Source: Aurantiacibacter spongiae
Lineage (GTDB): Bacteria > Pseudomonadota > Alphaproteobacteria > Sphingomonadales > Sphingomonadaceae
Direction: 5' to 3'
NCBI RefSeq assembly: GCF_003815535.1
Contig: NZ_RPFZ01000001.1
Span: forward strand, 1,860,001-1,924,000
DNA: 64,000 nt
The notes beneath the pieces were generated by a model, which ran no database searches, was not told where the DNA came from, and saw nothing but the letters and a program-made list of their open reading frames with translations. Both the position numbers and the translations under genes were made by a program. Each line of letters starts with the position of its first letter. Position 1 is the first letter of the stretch. Below, piece by piece: positions 44,918 to 57,566 of this stretch.

Positions 44918-46102
44918 ATGGAAGACATCTACATCGTCAGCGGCGTTCGTACCCCGGTGGGGGATTTCGGCGGTTCGCTGAAAGGCTTCCTGCCGGCCGA
45001 ACTCGGCAGGCTCGTCTCGGCCGAAGCGATCATGCGTGCAGGCGTGAAGCCCCTTGACGTAGAGCATGTCGTCTTCGGCCAGGTCATGCCGACCAGCGCC
45101 CGCGATGCGATGCTGAGCCGCGTCATCGCGCTTCGGGCCGGCATTCCGGACAGCGTGCCGGCGCTCACCCTCAATCGCCTGTGCGGATCGGGCCTGCAGG
45201 CCATCGTCTCGGCCGCTCAGATGATGCAGCTTGGCGAGGCGTCGATCACGCTGGCGGGCGGGGCGGAAAGCATGTCCAACGTGCCCTATCACGACTTCGG
45301 CACGCGCTGGGGCTGCAAGATGGGCGACAATACGCAGGAGGATGCGCTGACCGTCGGCCTGCAGGACGCCATCGGCGGCTACCACATGGGCATAACCGCC
45401 GAAAACGTGGCACGGCGTCACGGTATCAGCCGCGTGGAAATGGACGCGCTCGCCGTGACCAGCCACCAGCGCGCGTCCCGGGCGATCGCGGAAGGTCGCT
45501 TCGCCGAACAGATCCTCCCCGTCGAGGTGAAGACGCGCAAGGGCACGCACAGTTTCGACACCGACGAACACGTCCGTTCCGACGTCGACGCCGAGGCGCT
45601 TGCCGCGATGCGGCCGGCTTTCGCAGGCGACGGTACGATCACTGCCGCCAATGCGAGCGGCATCAACGATGGCGCGGCGGCGGTGGTGCTGGCAACGGCG
45701 GGCGCGGTCGAAGCGAGGGGGCTCGCACCGCTCGCTCGGATCGTCGCCTGGGGCCATGCCGGGGTCGAACCCGATCACATGGGCGAAGGGCCGATCAAGG
45801 CCGTCCCCATCGCGTTGCGCCGCGCGGGACTGGACCTTGCACGGATGGACGTGATCGAAAGCAACGAGGCCTTCGCCGCCCAGGCGGCGGCGGTGGCCAA
45901 GGTGCTCGGTTTCGATTCGGCCAAGGTCAATCCCAACGGTTCGGGCGTCGCGCTCGGCCATCCTGTCGGGGCGACGGGTTGCATCCTGACGATCAAGTGC
46001 GCGTACGAACTGGCGCGCGTGGGCGGAACCTGGGGCCTCGTCACCATGTGCATCGGCGGCGGACAGGGAATCGCCATGGTGATCGAACGCGTCCGCGACT
46101 GA
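44918..46102 (+). CDS. Acetyl-CoA acetyltransferase (thiolase II)
   Basis: A 394-residue thiolase. Catalytic cysteine in LTLNRLCGSGLQAIVSAAQ (about residue 91), NEAFAAQ, GVALGHPVGATGC (active-site histidine) and the C-terminal VTMCIGGGQGIAMVIE with the second cysteine are present. It joins or cleaves acyl-CoAs by two carbons, e.g. acetoacetyl-CoA formation or beta-oxidation. Which direction cannot be told. GGAGGA precedes the ATG. Convergent with glcB, 12 bases apart. Confidence 0.93.
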   Translation: MEDIYIVSGVRTPVGDFGGSLKGFLPAELGRLVSAEAIMRAGVKPLDVEHVVFGQVMPTSARDAMLSRVIALRAGIPDSVPALTLNRLCGSGLQAIVSAAQMMQLGEASITLAGGAESMSNVPYHDFGTRWGCKMGDNTQEDALTVGLQDAIGGYHMGITAENVARRHGISRVEMDALAVTSHQRASRAIAEGRFAEQILPVEVKTRKGTHSFDTDEHVRSDVDAEALAAMRPAFAGDGTITAANASGINDGAAAVVLATAGAVEARGLAPLARIVAWGHAGVEPDHMGEGPIKAVPIALRRAGLDLARMDVIESNEAFAAQAAAVAKVLGFDSAKVNPNGSGVALGHPVGATGCILTIKCAYELARVGGTWGLVTMCIGGGQGIAMVIERVRD

Positions 46103-46114
46103 GAGCGGGCGGGA

Positions 46115-48253
46115 TCACCCCTTCGCGCGGCGGCGAAAGGCGTGCAGCAGCGGCTCGGTATAGCCGCTCGGCTGCGCCCGCCCTTCCACGATCAGCGCGC
46201 GCGCGGCCGCCAGTTCCAGAGCGTCCTCGTCGCCGGTCATCGGCCGATAGGCGGGATCGCCCGCGTTCTGCCGGTCGACCAGTGTCGCCATGCGCGCAAG
46301 CGCCGCGTCCACCTGTTCCCCGCTGACGATGCCGTGATGCAGCCAGTTGGCGATGTGCTGGCTGGATATGCGCAAGGTCGCCCGGTCTTCCATCAGCCCG
46401 ACCTCGTGGATGTCGGGCACCTTGGAACATCCCACGCCCTGCCCCACCCACCGCACGACGTAGCCGAGGATGCCCTGGATGTTGTTGTCGAGTTCCTCGG
46501 CAATCTCCGCCTCGCTCCACCCGGTATCGCGGGCCAGCGGCGCGGTCAGCAGGTCCGTCAGCGGCGCGACCGGTTCGCCAGCGCGGGCCGCCTGCCGCCG
46601 CGCGACGTCGATACGGTGGTAATGCGTCGCGTGCAGCGTCGCCGCGGTGGGGGAGGGCACCCAGGCCGTGCTCGCCCCGCTTTGCGGATGAGCGGTTTTT
46701 TCCGCCAGCATCGCCGCCATCCGGTCGGGCGCGGCCCACATGCCCTTGCCGATCTGCGCGCGCCCCGAAAAGCCGCAGGCAAGGCCGATCTGGACGTTGC
46801 GATCCTCGTAGGCGGCCAGCCACCCGGCCTGCTTGATCGCCGCCTTTCGCAGCATGGGACCGGCCAGCATCGAGGTGTGGATCTCGTCGCCCGTGCGATC
46901 GAGAAAGCCGGTGTTGATGAAGAATACCCGTTCGCGCACCGCATGGATGCACGCGGCCAGGTTAGCGCTGGTGCGCCGCTCCTCGTCCATGATGCCGATC
47001 CGGGTGGTATTGCGGGCCAGGCCGAGCATGTCCTCGACCGCATCGAACACATCGTTGGCGAAAGCGCATTCGGCGGGGCCGTGCATCTTCGGCTTGACGA
47101 TGTAGATCGCACCCGACCGGCTGTTGCGATAGCGGCCCCGGGCCTGCACGTCGTGCAGGGCAATCGCGCTGGTGAGAATGGCGTCCAGCAAACCCTCGAA
47201 CACCTCGCTGCCATCGGGCAGCAGAATGGCGGGGTTGGTCATCAGGTGGCCGACATTGCGCACCATCAACAGGCTGCGCCCCGGCAGGGTCAGCCTGTCG
47301 CCGCCGGGCAGCGCGTAGCTGCGATCCCCCGCAAGTTCGCGGGTGAGCGTCTCCCCGCCCTTCTCGAACCGCGCCGACAGATCGCCGCGCATCAGGCCGA
47401 GCCAGTTGCGATAGGCGGCGACCTTGTCTTCCGCATCGACAGCGGCGACGGAGTCCTCCAGATCCACGATAGTGGTCAGCGCGCTCTCGAGGCGGATGTC
47501 GGCGATGTTCGCCGGGTCGGTCCCGCCGATGGGGTGATCGGCATCGATGACCAGTTCGATATGCAGGCCGTTGTTCTTCAGCACGATGGCCTTGCCGGTG
47601 CAGGCGACGAGCTGCGAAGGTTCGGCAAGCCGGGGCTTGCCGCCCTGCCAGTCCGCCCAGCCCTGACCGGCGAGCGGCACCGCGTCGTCGAGAAAGGCCT
47701 TGGCCCAGGCAACGACGCGCGCGCCGCGCTCGGCGTCGTAGCCGCCGGCGGGCGGCGGGTCGCCCAGCGCGTCAGTGCCGTAGAGCGCATCGTAGAGGCT
47801 GCCCCAGCGCGCGTTGGCCGCGTTCAGCAGGAAGCGGGCGTTGAGCACCGGAACCACGAGCTGCGGCCCGTGCAGCTCGGCGATTTCCGCATCGCAGCCG
47901 GTGGTGCGAATCGTGAAGGGAGCCGGTTCGTCGCACAGATAGCCGATCTCGCGCAGGAACGCTTCGGGCGCGGCAGAACGGGCGTCCGGATTGTCCCAGT
48001 GCCAGCCGTCTATCGCGCCCTGCAGGCGTTCACGCTCGGTCAGGAGCTCGCGGTTTGCAGGCGTGAACCGGGCGAGCAGCGCGGCTGTGTCGCGCCAGAA
48101 ATTGTCCGCCTCGATCCCGGCGGGCGGCAGCACTTCGGTTTCGACGAACCCTGCCAGACGCCGGTCTACCGCCAGCCCCGCCCGGTCCACCCGCTCTCCT
48201 TCGGATGGCCGGACAGATCGCTCCGCCCTGTCGAGAACGCCCGCCTCGCTCAT
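46115..48253 (-). CDS. glcB: Malate synthase G
   Basis: Malate synthase G condenses glyoxylate with acetyl-CoA to malate, the second step of the glyoxylate shunt. The 712-residue protein matches the G isoform length (about 720). Visible parts: [26 protein letters not shown] (motif with metal/active-site acids), [52 protein letters not shown] and [23 protein letters not shown] 48253 overlaps the stop of the 52-residue ORF by four bases; the long open frame upstream is a shadow. Confidence 0.95.
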   Translation of the reverse strand: MSEAGVLDRAERSVRPSEGERVDRAGLAVDRRLAGFVETEVLPPAGIEADNFWRDTAALLARFTPANRELLTERERLQGAIDGWHWDNPDARSAAPEAFLREIGYLCDEPAPFTIRTTGCDAEIAELHGPQLVVPVLNARFLLNAANARWGSLYDALYGTDALGDPPPAGGYDAERGARVVAWAKAFLDDAVPLAGQGWADWQGGKPRLAEPSQLVACTGKAIVLKNNGLHIELVIDADHPIGGTDPANIADIRLESALTTIVDLEDSVAAVDAEDKVAAYRNWLGLMRGDLSARFEKGGETLTRELAGDRSYALPGGDRLTLPGRSLLMVRNVGHLMTNPAILLPDGSEVFEGLLDAILTSAIALHDVQARGRYRNSRSGAIYIVKPKMHGPAECAFANDVFDAVEDMLGLARNTTRIGIMDEERRTSANLAACIHAVRERVFFINTGFLDRTGDEIHTSMLAGPMLRKAAIKQAGWLAAYEDRNVQIGLACGFSGRAQIGKGMWAAPDRMAAMLAEKTAHPQSGASTAWVPSPTAATLHATHYHRIDVARRQAARAGEPVAPLTDLLTAPLARDTGWSEAEIAEELDNNIQGILGYVVRWVGQGVGCSKVPDIHEVGLMEDRATLRISSQHIANWLHHGIVSGEQVDAALARMATLVDRQNAGDPAYRPMTGDEDALELAAARALIVEGRAQPSGYTEPLLHAFRRRAKG

Positions 48254-48408
48254 CGCGCCGGACCGCGTCCCAGGCGGTGATGCAGATTGTCGAACTTGGG
48301 CATGTCCTCGTCCACTTCGGCGGTACGGATGTAATGCACCACGGCGCGGCGGATCAGGCGGAAGTCGTCCGTCGAGAAGATCGGACGGGAGATCACAGGC
48401 TGGCTCAT
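48250..48408 (-). CDS. Small hypothetical protein (52 aa) between aceA and glcB
   Basis: An ORF of 52 residues, begins [16 protein letters not shown] and ends [10 protein letters not shown]. The ATG at 48408 has AAAGGAA eight bases upstream, and the stop overlaps the glcB start (ATGA), which argues for real translation. I recognise no domain. The composition is mixed helical and basic/acidic ([20 protein letters not shown]). Its place suggests co-transcription with the glyoxylate shunt genes. Confidence 0.65.
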   Translation of the reverse strand: MSQPVISRPIFSTDDFRLIRRAVVHYIRTAEVDEDMPKFDNLHHRLGRGPAR

Positions 48409-48449
48409 TGTCGGTTCCTTTCAGATTGTATGGGTGCCGGTATGGTTCG

Positions 48450-50045
48450 TCAGGCGGCAAACTGGTTCATGGTGTTGTGCGCCCCGCCCGCCTTCAGCGC
48501 CGCTTCTCCGGCAAACGCCTCCTTGTGGTCGTCGCCGATGTCGGAGCCGGCCATGTTCTGATGTTTCACGCAGGCGATGCCCTGCCGGATTTCCTCCCGC
48601 TGCACCTGCCTGACGTAGCCCAGCATACCGTCCTCGCCGAAATAGCGTTTTGCCAGATTGTCCGTGCTCAGCGCCGCCGTGTGATAGGTCGGCAGGGTGA
48701 TGAGGTGGTGGAAGATGCCCGCCCGCTTCGCCGCGTCGGCCTGGAAGGTGCGGATACGCTCGTCCGCCTCGCGGCCTAGCTCGCTGGCGTCGTAATGCTC
48801 GCTCATCAGCCTCTCGCGATCGTAATCCGACATGTCGCGGCCCTCTGCCGCCCAGGCGTCGTAGACCTGCTGGCGGAAGTTCAGCGTCCAGTTGAAACTG
48901 GGCGAATTGTTGTAGACGAGCTTGGCGCCTGGCACTTCGGCGCGGATGCGCTCGACCATGCCGGCGATCTGCTCGACATGCGGCTTCTCGGTCTCGATCC
49001 ACAGGAGGTCGGCGCCGTTCTGAAGGCTGGTGATGCAATCGAGCACGACGCGGTCCTCCCCGGTCCCGGGGCGGAACCGGTAGAGGTTGGACGGCAGGCG
49101 TTTGGGTTCCAACAGCTTGCCGCCGCGACTGATAAGGACCTGGCCGTTGCCGATCTGGCCGGGTGCGATTTCCTCGCAATCGAGGAAGCTGTTGTACCTG
49201 TCCCCCAGATCGCCCGGCTCGCGGCTGTAGGCGATCTGCTTGGTCAGGCCCGCGCCGAGGCTGTCGGTGCGCGCGACGATGACGCCGTCCGGCACCCCCA
49301 GTTCCAGGAAAGCGTAGCGGCAGGCACGGATCTTCTGGAGGAAGTCCTCGTGCGGCACCGTGACCTTGCCATCCTGGTGGCCGCACTGCTTCTCGTCGCT
49401 GACCTGGTTCTCGATCTGCAGGGCGCAGGCGCCCGCCTCGATCATCTTCCGCGCCAGCAGATAGGTCGCTTCCGCGTTGCCGAACCCGGCGTCGATATCG
49501 GCGATGATCGGGACGACATGCGTTTCGTGCGAATCGATGGCTTGCTGGGCCCTGGCGGCGGCGGCTTCGTCCCCCGCCTCGCGCGCCGCGTCGAGATACC
49601 GGAACAGCATACCCAGCTCGCGCGCGTCGGCCTGCCGCAGGAAGGTGTAAAGCTCCGCGATCAGGGCGGGCACGGACGTCTTCTCGTGCATGGACTGGTC
49701 GGGCAGGGGACCGAACTCGCTGCGCAGCGCGGCGACCATCCAGCCCGACAGATAGAGATAGCGGCCCCTGGTGGTGCCGAAATGCTTCTTGATGGAGATC
49801 ATCTTCTGCTGGCCGATGAAGCCGTGCCAGCAGCCCAGCGACTGCGTGTAGGCGGCGGGATCGGCGTCGTAGGCGGCCATGTCGGCGCGCATGATCCTGG
49901 CCGTATGGCGGGCGATGTCGAGCCCCGTGGCAAAGCGGTTCTGCACACGCAGGCGCGCGGCGAATTCCGGGTCGATGTCGCTCCAGCCTTCGCCGGCCTT
50001 CTGGCGGATTGCGCTCTGGCGGTGGATTTCCTCGAAATAGGTCAT
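48450..50045 (-). CDS. aceA: Isocitrate lyase
   Basis: Isocitrate lyase splits isocitrate to succinate and glyoxylate. The 531-residue protein belongs to the longer class of the family. The catalytic loop reads [13 protein letters not shown] (cysteine in KQCGH), with [33 protein letters not shown] (Mg-binding acids) and [11 protein letters not shown] upstream and downstream. [13 protein letters not shown] and [12 protein letters not shown] are also typical. ATG at 50045 is the start; upstream lies the divergent regulator. Together with glcB it lets the cell grow on acetate or fatty acids. Confidence 0.96.
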   Translation of the reverse strand: MTYFEEIHRQSAIRQKAGEGWSDIDPEFAARLRVQNRFATGLDIARHTARIMRADMAAYDADPAAYTQSLGCWHGFIGQQKMISIKKHFGTTRGRYLYLSGWMVAALRSEFGPLPDQSMHEKTSVPALIAELYTFLRQADARELGMLFRYLDAAREAGDEAAAARAQQAIDSHETHVVPIIADIDAGFGNAEATYLLARKMIEAGACALQIENQVSDEKQCGHQDGKVTVPHEDFLQKIRACRYAFLELGVPDGVIVARTDSLGAGLTKQIAYSREPGDLGDRYNSFLDCEEIAPGQIGNGQVLISRGGKLLEPKRLPSNLYRFRPGTGEDRVVLDCITSLQNGADLLWIETEKPHVEQIAGMVERIRAEVPGAKLVYNNSPSFNWTLNFRQQVYDAWAAEGRDMSDYDRERLMSEHYDASELGREADERIRTFQADAAKRAGIFHHLITLPTYHTAALSTDNLAKRYFGEDGMLGYVRQVQREEIRQGIACVKHQNMAGSDIGDDHKEAFAGEAALKAGGAHNTMNQFAA

Positions 50046-50140
50046 GGGTAAAGACGATCCCGTCGATTCGTTTGCGATGGGCCAGCTATCGGCGGCCTGC
50101 CGGTGCGTGCGAACCGCCAGCGGTGTGAAGTTGTCAAACA

Positions 50141-50167
50141 TTACAGAAATCGCTTGTAAGGATGTAA
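50141..50167. promoter_or_regulatory. TGTAA repeats in the aceA-regulator divergent region
   Basis: TTACA (50141-50145) faces TGTAA (50155-50159), and a second TGTAA follows at 50163-50167, giving direct repeats TGTAAG eight bases apart. The site is 24 bases before the regulator ATG and about 100 bases upstream of aceA. It is the only clear repeat in the 145-base gap and could be an operator for the adjacent RamB-type protein. Not verified against a known motif. Confidence 0.4.
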
Positions 50168-50190
50168 GGCGTGTCACATGCTCGCCCGCG

Positions 50191-51591
50191 ATGGCACGCA
50201 AGGCGTTGTATATGGGGCCGCGTCTCAAGCGGGTGCGGCGCGAACTGGGCCTGACCCAGGCCAATATGGCGGAAGATCTGGAAATCTCGGCCAGCTACAT
50301 CGCGTTGATGGAGCGCAACCAGCGGCCCGTCACCGCCGACATGCTGCTGAAGCTGGCGACCACCTATCATGTCGATATCGCCGACCTGGCGCAGGGGGAA
50401 AGCGAGCAGACCGCCGAGAACCTCGCCGCCGCGCTGCGCGATCCGCTGTTCGCCGACATCGATCTGCCCGGCCTGGACGTGGGCGACATCGCCACCAGCT
50501 ATCCCACCTTCGCCGAAGCGCTGTTGCGGCTGTTCGCGGCCTACCGGCAGGAGCACGTCGCGCTCGCCGACCTGCGCGCCGGCGGGGAGGGAGAGAGCCC
50601 CGCCAGCCAGCCCGATCCGGTGGCACAGGTGCGCGGTTTCCTGGCGGCGCATCGCAACTGCTTCCCAGACCTCGACGACAGCGCCGCGCGGGCTGCGCGC
50701 GACATGCCCGACCTTGCCGGGATGCGCGACCGGATACAGGAGCGGCACGGTCTCGCCGTCCGGTTCGAGGATGACGGGCTGATGGCAGGGGCGGTGCGCT
50801 TCCACGATTACCATCGCCGCCGGATCCTCATCAACGAGGGTCTGCCAAACGCCGGGCGGCGCTTCCAGGTCGCGTTGCAACTGGCCATCCTGGAGCAGGG
50901 CGAGGCGATCGATGCGCTGGTGGCAGACGCCGCGCTGACGAGCGAGGATGCCCGGGTGCTGGCGCGACGAGCGCTGCAATCCTACTGGGCGGCCGCCGTG
51001 CTGATGCCCTACGCCGCCGTGCTCAAGGCGGCCGAGGGGTTGCGCTACGATGTCGAGCTGATCGCGGCCCGCTTCGAGGTCAGCTTCGAACAGGCCGCCC
51101 ACCGGCTCACCACGCTGCAACGTCCCGGCGCGAAGGGCATTCCCTTTTTCTTTCTGCGGGTGGACCGCGCGGGCAACGTGTCGAAGCGGCTCGACGGGGC
51201 CGGCTTCCCGTTCGCCCGCTCGGGCGGGGCCTGTCCGCTATGGAACATCCACCATGTCTTCGACCGGCCCCGCCGCGTCGACGCCCAGGTAATCGCGCTG
51301 CCCGACGGGGAGCGCTACCTGTCGATTGCGCGGACCGTTTCGGCGGGCCACGGCGGATACGGCGCCCCGCGCGTCACCCGCGCGGTGGCGCTCACCTGCG
51401 CGGCGAAACACGCCGATCGCACCATCTACGCCGACGCGCCGGGCAACGCGGAGCCAACGCCTATCGGAGTGACCTGCCGGCTGTGCCAGCGCCCGCGCTG
51501 CCTGGCCCGCTCGGCCCCGCCGATCGGGCGCGAGATCGCCCCGCACCGGTTCCGCGACACCGGCGTGCCCTTCGCCTTCGCTTCCGAATGA
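50191..51591 (+). CDS. RamB-type transcriptional regulator (XRE HTH + short-chain acyl-CoA regulator C-terminal domain)
   Basis: A 466-residue regulator: N-terminal XRE helix-turn-helix (LKRVRRELGLTQANMAEDLEISASYIALMERNQRPVTADMLLKL, residues 12-55), an IrrE/ImmA-like middle part, and a C-terminal domain with LRVDRAGNVSKRLDGAGFPFAR and the cysteine-rich end GVTCRLCQRPRCLARSAPP. This layout is that of RamB/MccR/PrpR-type regulators, which in actinobacteria and others control acetate and propionate genes including aceA. The divergent aceA-glcB operon fits. ATG at 50191 chosen; 50212 is possible. Confidence 0.85.
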   Translation: MARKALYMGPRLKRVRRELGLTQANMAEDLEISASYIALMERNQRPVTADMLLKLATTYHVDIADLAQGESEQTAENLAAALRDPLFADIDLPGLDVGDIATSYPTFAEALLRLFAAYRQEHVALADLRAGGEGESPASQPDPVAQVRGFLAAHRNCFPDLDDSAARAARDMPDLAGMRDRIQERHGLAVRFEDDGLMAGAVRFHDYHRRRILINEGLPNAGRRFQVALQLAILEQGEAIDALVADAALTSEDARVLARRALQSYWAAAVLMPYAAVLKAAEGLRYDVELIAARFEVSFEQAAHRLTTLQRPGAKGIPFFFLRVDRAGNVSKRLDGAGFPFARSGGACPLWNIHHVFDRPRRVDAQVIALPDGERYLSIARTVSAGHGGYGAPRVTRAVALTCAAKHADRTIYADAPGNAEPTPIGVTCRLCQRPRCLARSAPPIGREIAPHRFRDTGVPFAFASE

Positions 51592-51616
51592 GCCCGCCGT
51601 TGCGTGCCGGCGCGCC

Positions 51617-51638
51617 ATCGTTACAAGGGTAACGGTTT
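51617..51638 (+). terminator. Hairpin with short T-run after the RamB-type gene
   Basis: CGTTAC-AAGG-GTAACG (51619-51634) is a perfect 6-base-pair stem with a 4-base loop, extendable by two weak pairs, and is followed by TTTT at 51636-51639. It lies 28 bases after the regulator stop and 30 bases before the next ATG. A weak intrinsic terminator or a 5' leader structure are both possible. Confidence 0.4.
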
Positions 51639-51663
51639 TCCGTTTCTGACGAAGGCTTACCGC

Positions 51664-55032
<3,369 letters not shown>

Positions 55033-55168
55033 GCGCAAGACAGTCCGGACCGGGCGGGACCGAACCCGCCTCCGGCCCGTTGGATAGCCGAGAGAGACGC
55101 CTCATGCCCGGCCGCCGCGCTGATGGGCACGGGCCGCGAGAGAGTAACCAGCAGGAGCACATCGCATC

Positions 55169-56668
55169 ATGCGAACCATCGACCACGTCATCGCCGGCGG
55201 GACCGGCAGCCAGTCCGCCCGTACGCACAAGGTATGGAACCCCTCGACGGGCGAGGTGCAGGCCGAGGTCGCGCTGGGCGATGCGGCGCTGCTCGACAGG
55301 GCGGTAGAGGCGGCGAAGGCGGTCCAGCCGGAATGGGCGGCGACCAATCCGCAAAAGCGCGCGCGGGTCATGTTCCGCTACAAGGAACTGCTCGAAGCCA
55401 ACATGCAGGAACTCGCCGAACTGCTCAGCTCCGAACACGGCAAGGTGATCGACGACGCCAAAGGCGACGTGCAGCGCGGGCTGGAAGTGATCGAATATGC
55501 GTGCGGAATCCCGCAGGTCGGCAAGGGCGAATATACCGCCGGGGCGGGCACGGGCATCGACGTCTATTCGATGCGCCAGCCGCTCGGCATCGGGGCGGGC
55601 ATCACCCCGTTCAACTTCCCCGCGATGATCCCGATGTGGATGTTCGGCATGGCGATCGCGGCGGGCAACGCCTTCATCCTGAAACCGTCGGAACGCGATC
55701 CGTCGGTGCCGGTGCGCCTCACCGAACTGTTCCTGGAAGCCGGCGCGCCGGAGGGGCTGCTGCAATGCGTCCACGGGGACAAGGAGATGGTCGATGCAAT
55801 CCTCGATCATCCCGATATCGCCGGGGTCAGCTTCGTCGGTTCGTCCGACATCGCGCACTATGTCTACAAGCGCGGCGTCGCCGCGGGCAAGCGGGTGCAG
55901 GCGATGGGCGGGGCCAAGAACCACGGCATCGTGATGCCCGACGCCGATCTCGACATGGTGGTGAACGACCTCGCAGGCGCGGCCTTCGGCTCGGCGGGCG
56001 AGCGGTGCATGGCGCTGCCGGTGGTGGTGCCGGTGGGCGAGGATACGGCAGAGCGGCTGCGCGACAAGCTGATCCCCGCGATCAACGGTCTGCGGGTGGG
56101 CGTCTCGACCGACAAGGACGCGCATTACGGCCCGGTGGTCACCCCCGAGCACAAGAGCCGCATCGAGCAGTGGATCGACACCGCCGAAAAGGAAGGCGCC
56201 GAGATCGTGGTGGACGGCCGCGGCTTCTCGCTGCAGGGGCACGAGGACGGCTTCTTCGTCGGCCCGACCCTGATCGACCGCGTGACGCCCGACATGGACA
56301 GCTACAAGGAAGAGATCTTCGGACCGGTCCTCCAGATCGTGCGCGCCGCCGATTTCGAGGAGGCGGTGCGCCTGCCGAGCGAACACCAGTACGGCAACGG
56401 CGTCGCCATCTTCACCCGCAACGGCCATGCCGCGCGTGAATTCGCGCAGCGGGTGAACGTGGGCATGGTCGGCATCAACGTGCCGATCCCGGTTCCGGTC
56501 AGCTATCACACCTTCGGCGGCTGGAAGCGCAGCGCCTTCGGCGACACCAACCAGTACGGCACAGAGGGGCTGAAGTTCTGGACCAGGGTCAAGACCGTGA
56601 CCCAGCGCTGGCCCGACGGCACCGCCGACGGCGACGACAAGAGCGCCTTCATGATTCCGACGCTTTGA
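55169..56668 (+). CDS. mmsA: CoA-acylating methylmalonate-semialdehyde dehydrogenase MmsA
   Basis: MmsA oxidises methylmalonate or malonate semialdehyde to propionyl- or acetyl-CoA with NAD and CoA, late in valine breakdown. The 499-residue aldehyde dehydrogenase has MRQPLGIGAGITPFNFPAMIPMWMF, FILKPSERDPSVP, GSAGERCMALPVVVPVG (catalytic Cys) and the C-terminal GGWKRSAFGDTNQYGTEGLKFWT. CoA-dependent members lack the general-base Glu, and the MGGAKNHGIVMPDAD stretch fits that. GCAGGAGC precedes ATG. mmsB follows after 13 bases. Confidence 0.94.
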   Translation: MRTIDHVIAGGTGSQSARTHKVWNPSTGEVQAEVALGDAALLDRAVEAAKAVQPEWAATNPQKRARVMFRYKELLEANMQELAELLSSEHGKVIDDAKGDVQRGLEVIEYACGIPQVGKGEYTAGAGTGIDVYSMRQPLGIGAGITPFNFPAMIPMWMFGMAIAAGNAFILKPSERDPSVPVRLTELFLEAGAPEGLLQCVHGDKEMVDAILDHPDIAGVSFVGSSDIAHYVYKRGVAAGKRVQAMGGAKNHGIVMPDADLDMVVNDLAGAAFGSAGERCMALPVVVPVGEDTAERLRDKLIPAINGLRVGVSTDKDAHYGPVVTPEHKSRIEQWIDTAEKEGAEIVVDGRGFSLQGHEDGFFVGPTLIDRVTPDMDSYKEEIFGPVLQIVRAADFEEAVRLPSEHQYGNGVAIFTRNGHAAREFAQRVNVGMVGINVPIPVPVSYHTFGGWKRSAFGDTNQYGTEGLKFWTRVKTVTQRWPDGTADGDDKSAFMIPTL

Positions 56669-56681
56669 GGGGGGCGGGCAC

Positions 56682-57554
56682 ATGAAAATCGCATTCATCG
56701 GCCTTGGCAACATGGGCGGCGGCATGGCCGCGAACCTGGCAAAAGCGGGGCACCAGGTGCGCGCGTTCGACCTGGCGGAAGACGCGCTTGCCACCGCGCG
56801 CGCCAAGGGCTGCGAAACCTTCGCGGATGCCGCCAGCGCGTGCGAGGGGGTGGAGGCGGTCGTCTCCATGCTGCCCAATGGCGACATCGTGAGCCAGGTC
56901 TATACCGACAGCGTCATCGGCCATGCGTCCGAGGGCGCGGTCCTCATGGATTGCTCGACCATCGACGTGGCCACCGCGCGCGACGTGATCGCGGCGGCAG
57001 AGCAGGCCGGCTATGACATGGTCGACGCGCCGGTTTCGGGCGGCATCGCCGCGGCGGAGGGCGGGACGCTCACCTTCATGGCCGGCGGCAGCACCGCCGC
57101 CTTCGAGCGCGCCAGACCGGTACTGGAAGACATGGGCAAGGCGGTGATCCACGCCGGTGATGCCGGCAACGGACAGGCCGCCAAGATCTGCAACAACATG
57201 CTTCTCGCCGTGCAGATGATAGGCACTGCGGAGGCGTTCAAGCTGGCCGAGAAACTGGGCCTCGATCCGCAGACCTTCTACGATATCTCCAGCGTATCCT
57301 CGGGCCAGTGCTGGTCGATGACGAGCTACTGCCCGGTCCCCGGCGTCGGCCCGAAATCGCCGGCGGATAACGATTACCAAGGGGGCTTCGCAACAGCGCT
57401 GATGCTGAAGGATCTTCGGCTGGCCATGGATGCCGCGGCGGGCGCGCACGTCAATCCACGCATCGGCGGCCGCGCCAAGGAGCTGTACGAGGCCTTCGAT
57501 GCCGCGGGCCACGGCAGCCGCGACTTTTCCGCCATCATCACCGAATACGACTGA
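56682..57554 (+). CDS. mmsB: 3-hydroxyisobutyrate dehydrogenase MmsB
   Basis: MmsB oxidises 3-hydroxyisobutyrate to methylmalonate semialdehyde, the substrate of MmsA. The 290-residue beta-hydroxyacid dehydrogenase has the NAD fold IAFIGLGNMGGGMAANLAKAGH at its start, the substrate motif MVDAPVSGGIAAAEGGTLTFM, the catalytic lysine in GNGQAAKICNNMLLAVQM (K-x-x-N-N) and YQGGFATALMLKDLRLAMDAA. Placement next to mmsA is the usual valine-degradation arrangement. Confidence 0.94.
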   Translation: MKIAFIGLGNMGGGMAANLAKAGHQVRAFDLAEDALATARAKGCETFADAASACEGVEAVVSMLPNGDIVSQVYTDSVIGHASEGAVLMDCSTIDVATARDVIAAAEQAGYDMVDAPVSGGIAAAEGGTLTFMAGGSTAAFERARPVLEDMGKAVIHAGDAGNGQAAKICNNMLLAVQMIGTAEAFKLAEKLGLDPQTFYDISSVSSGQCWSMTSYCPVPGVGPKSPADNDYQGGFATALMLKDLRLAMDAAAGAHVNPRIGGRAKELYEAFDAAGHGSRDFSAIITEYD

Positions 57555-57566
57555 GGACGCGAACCC

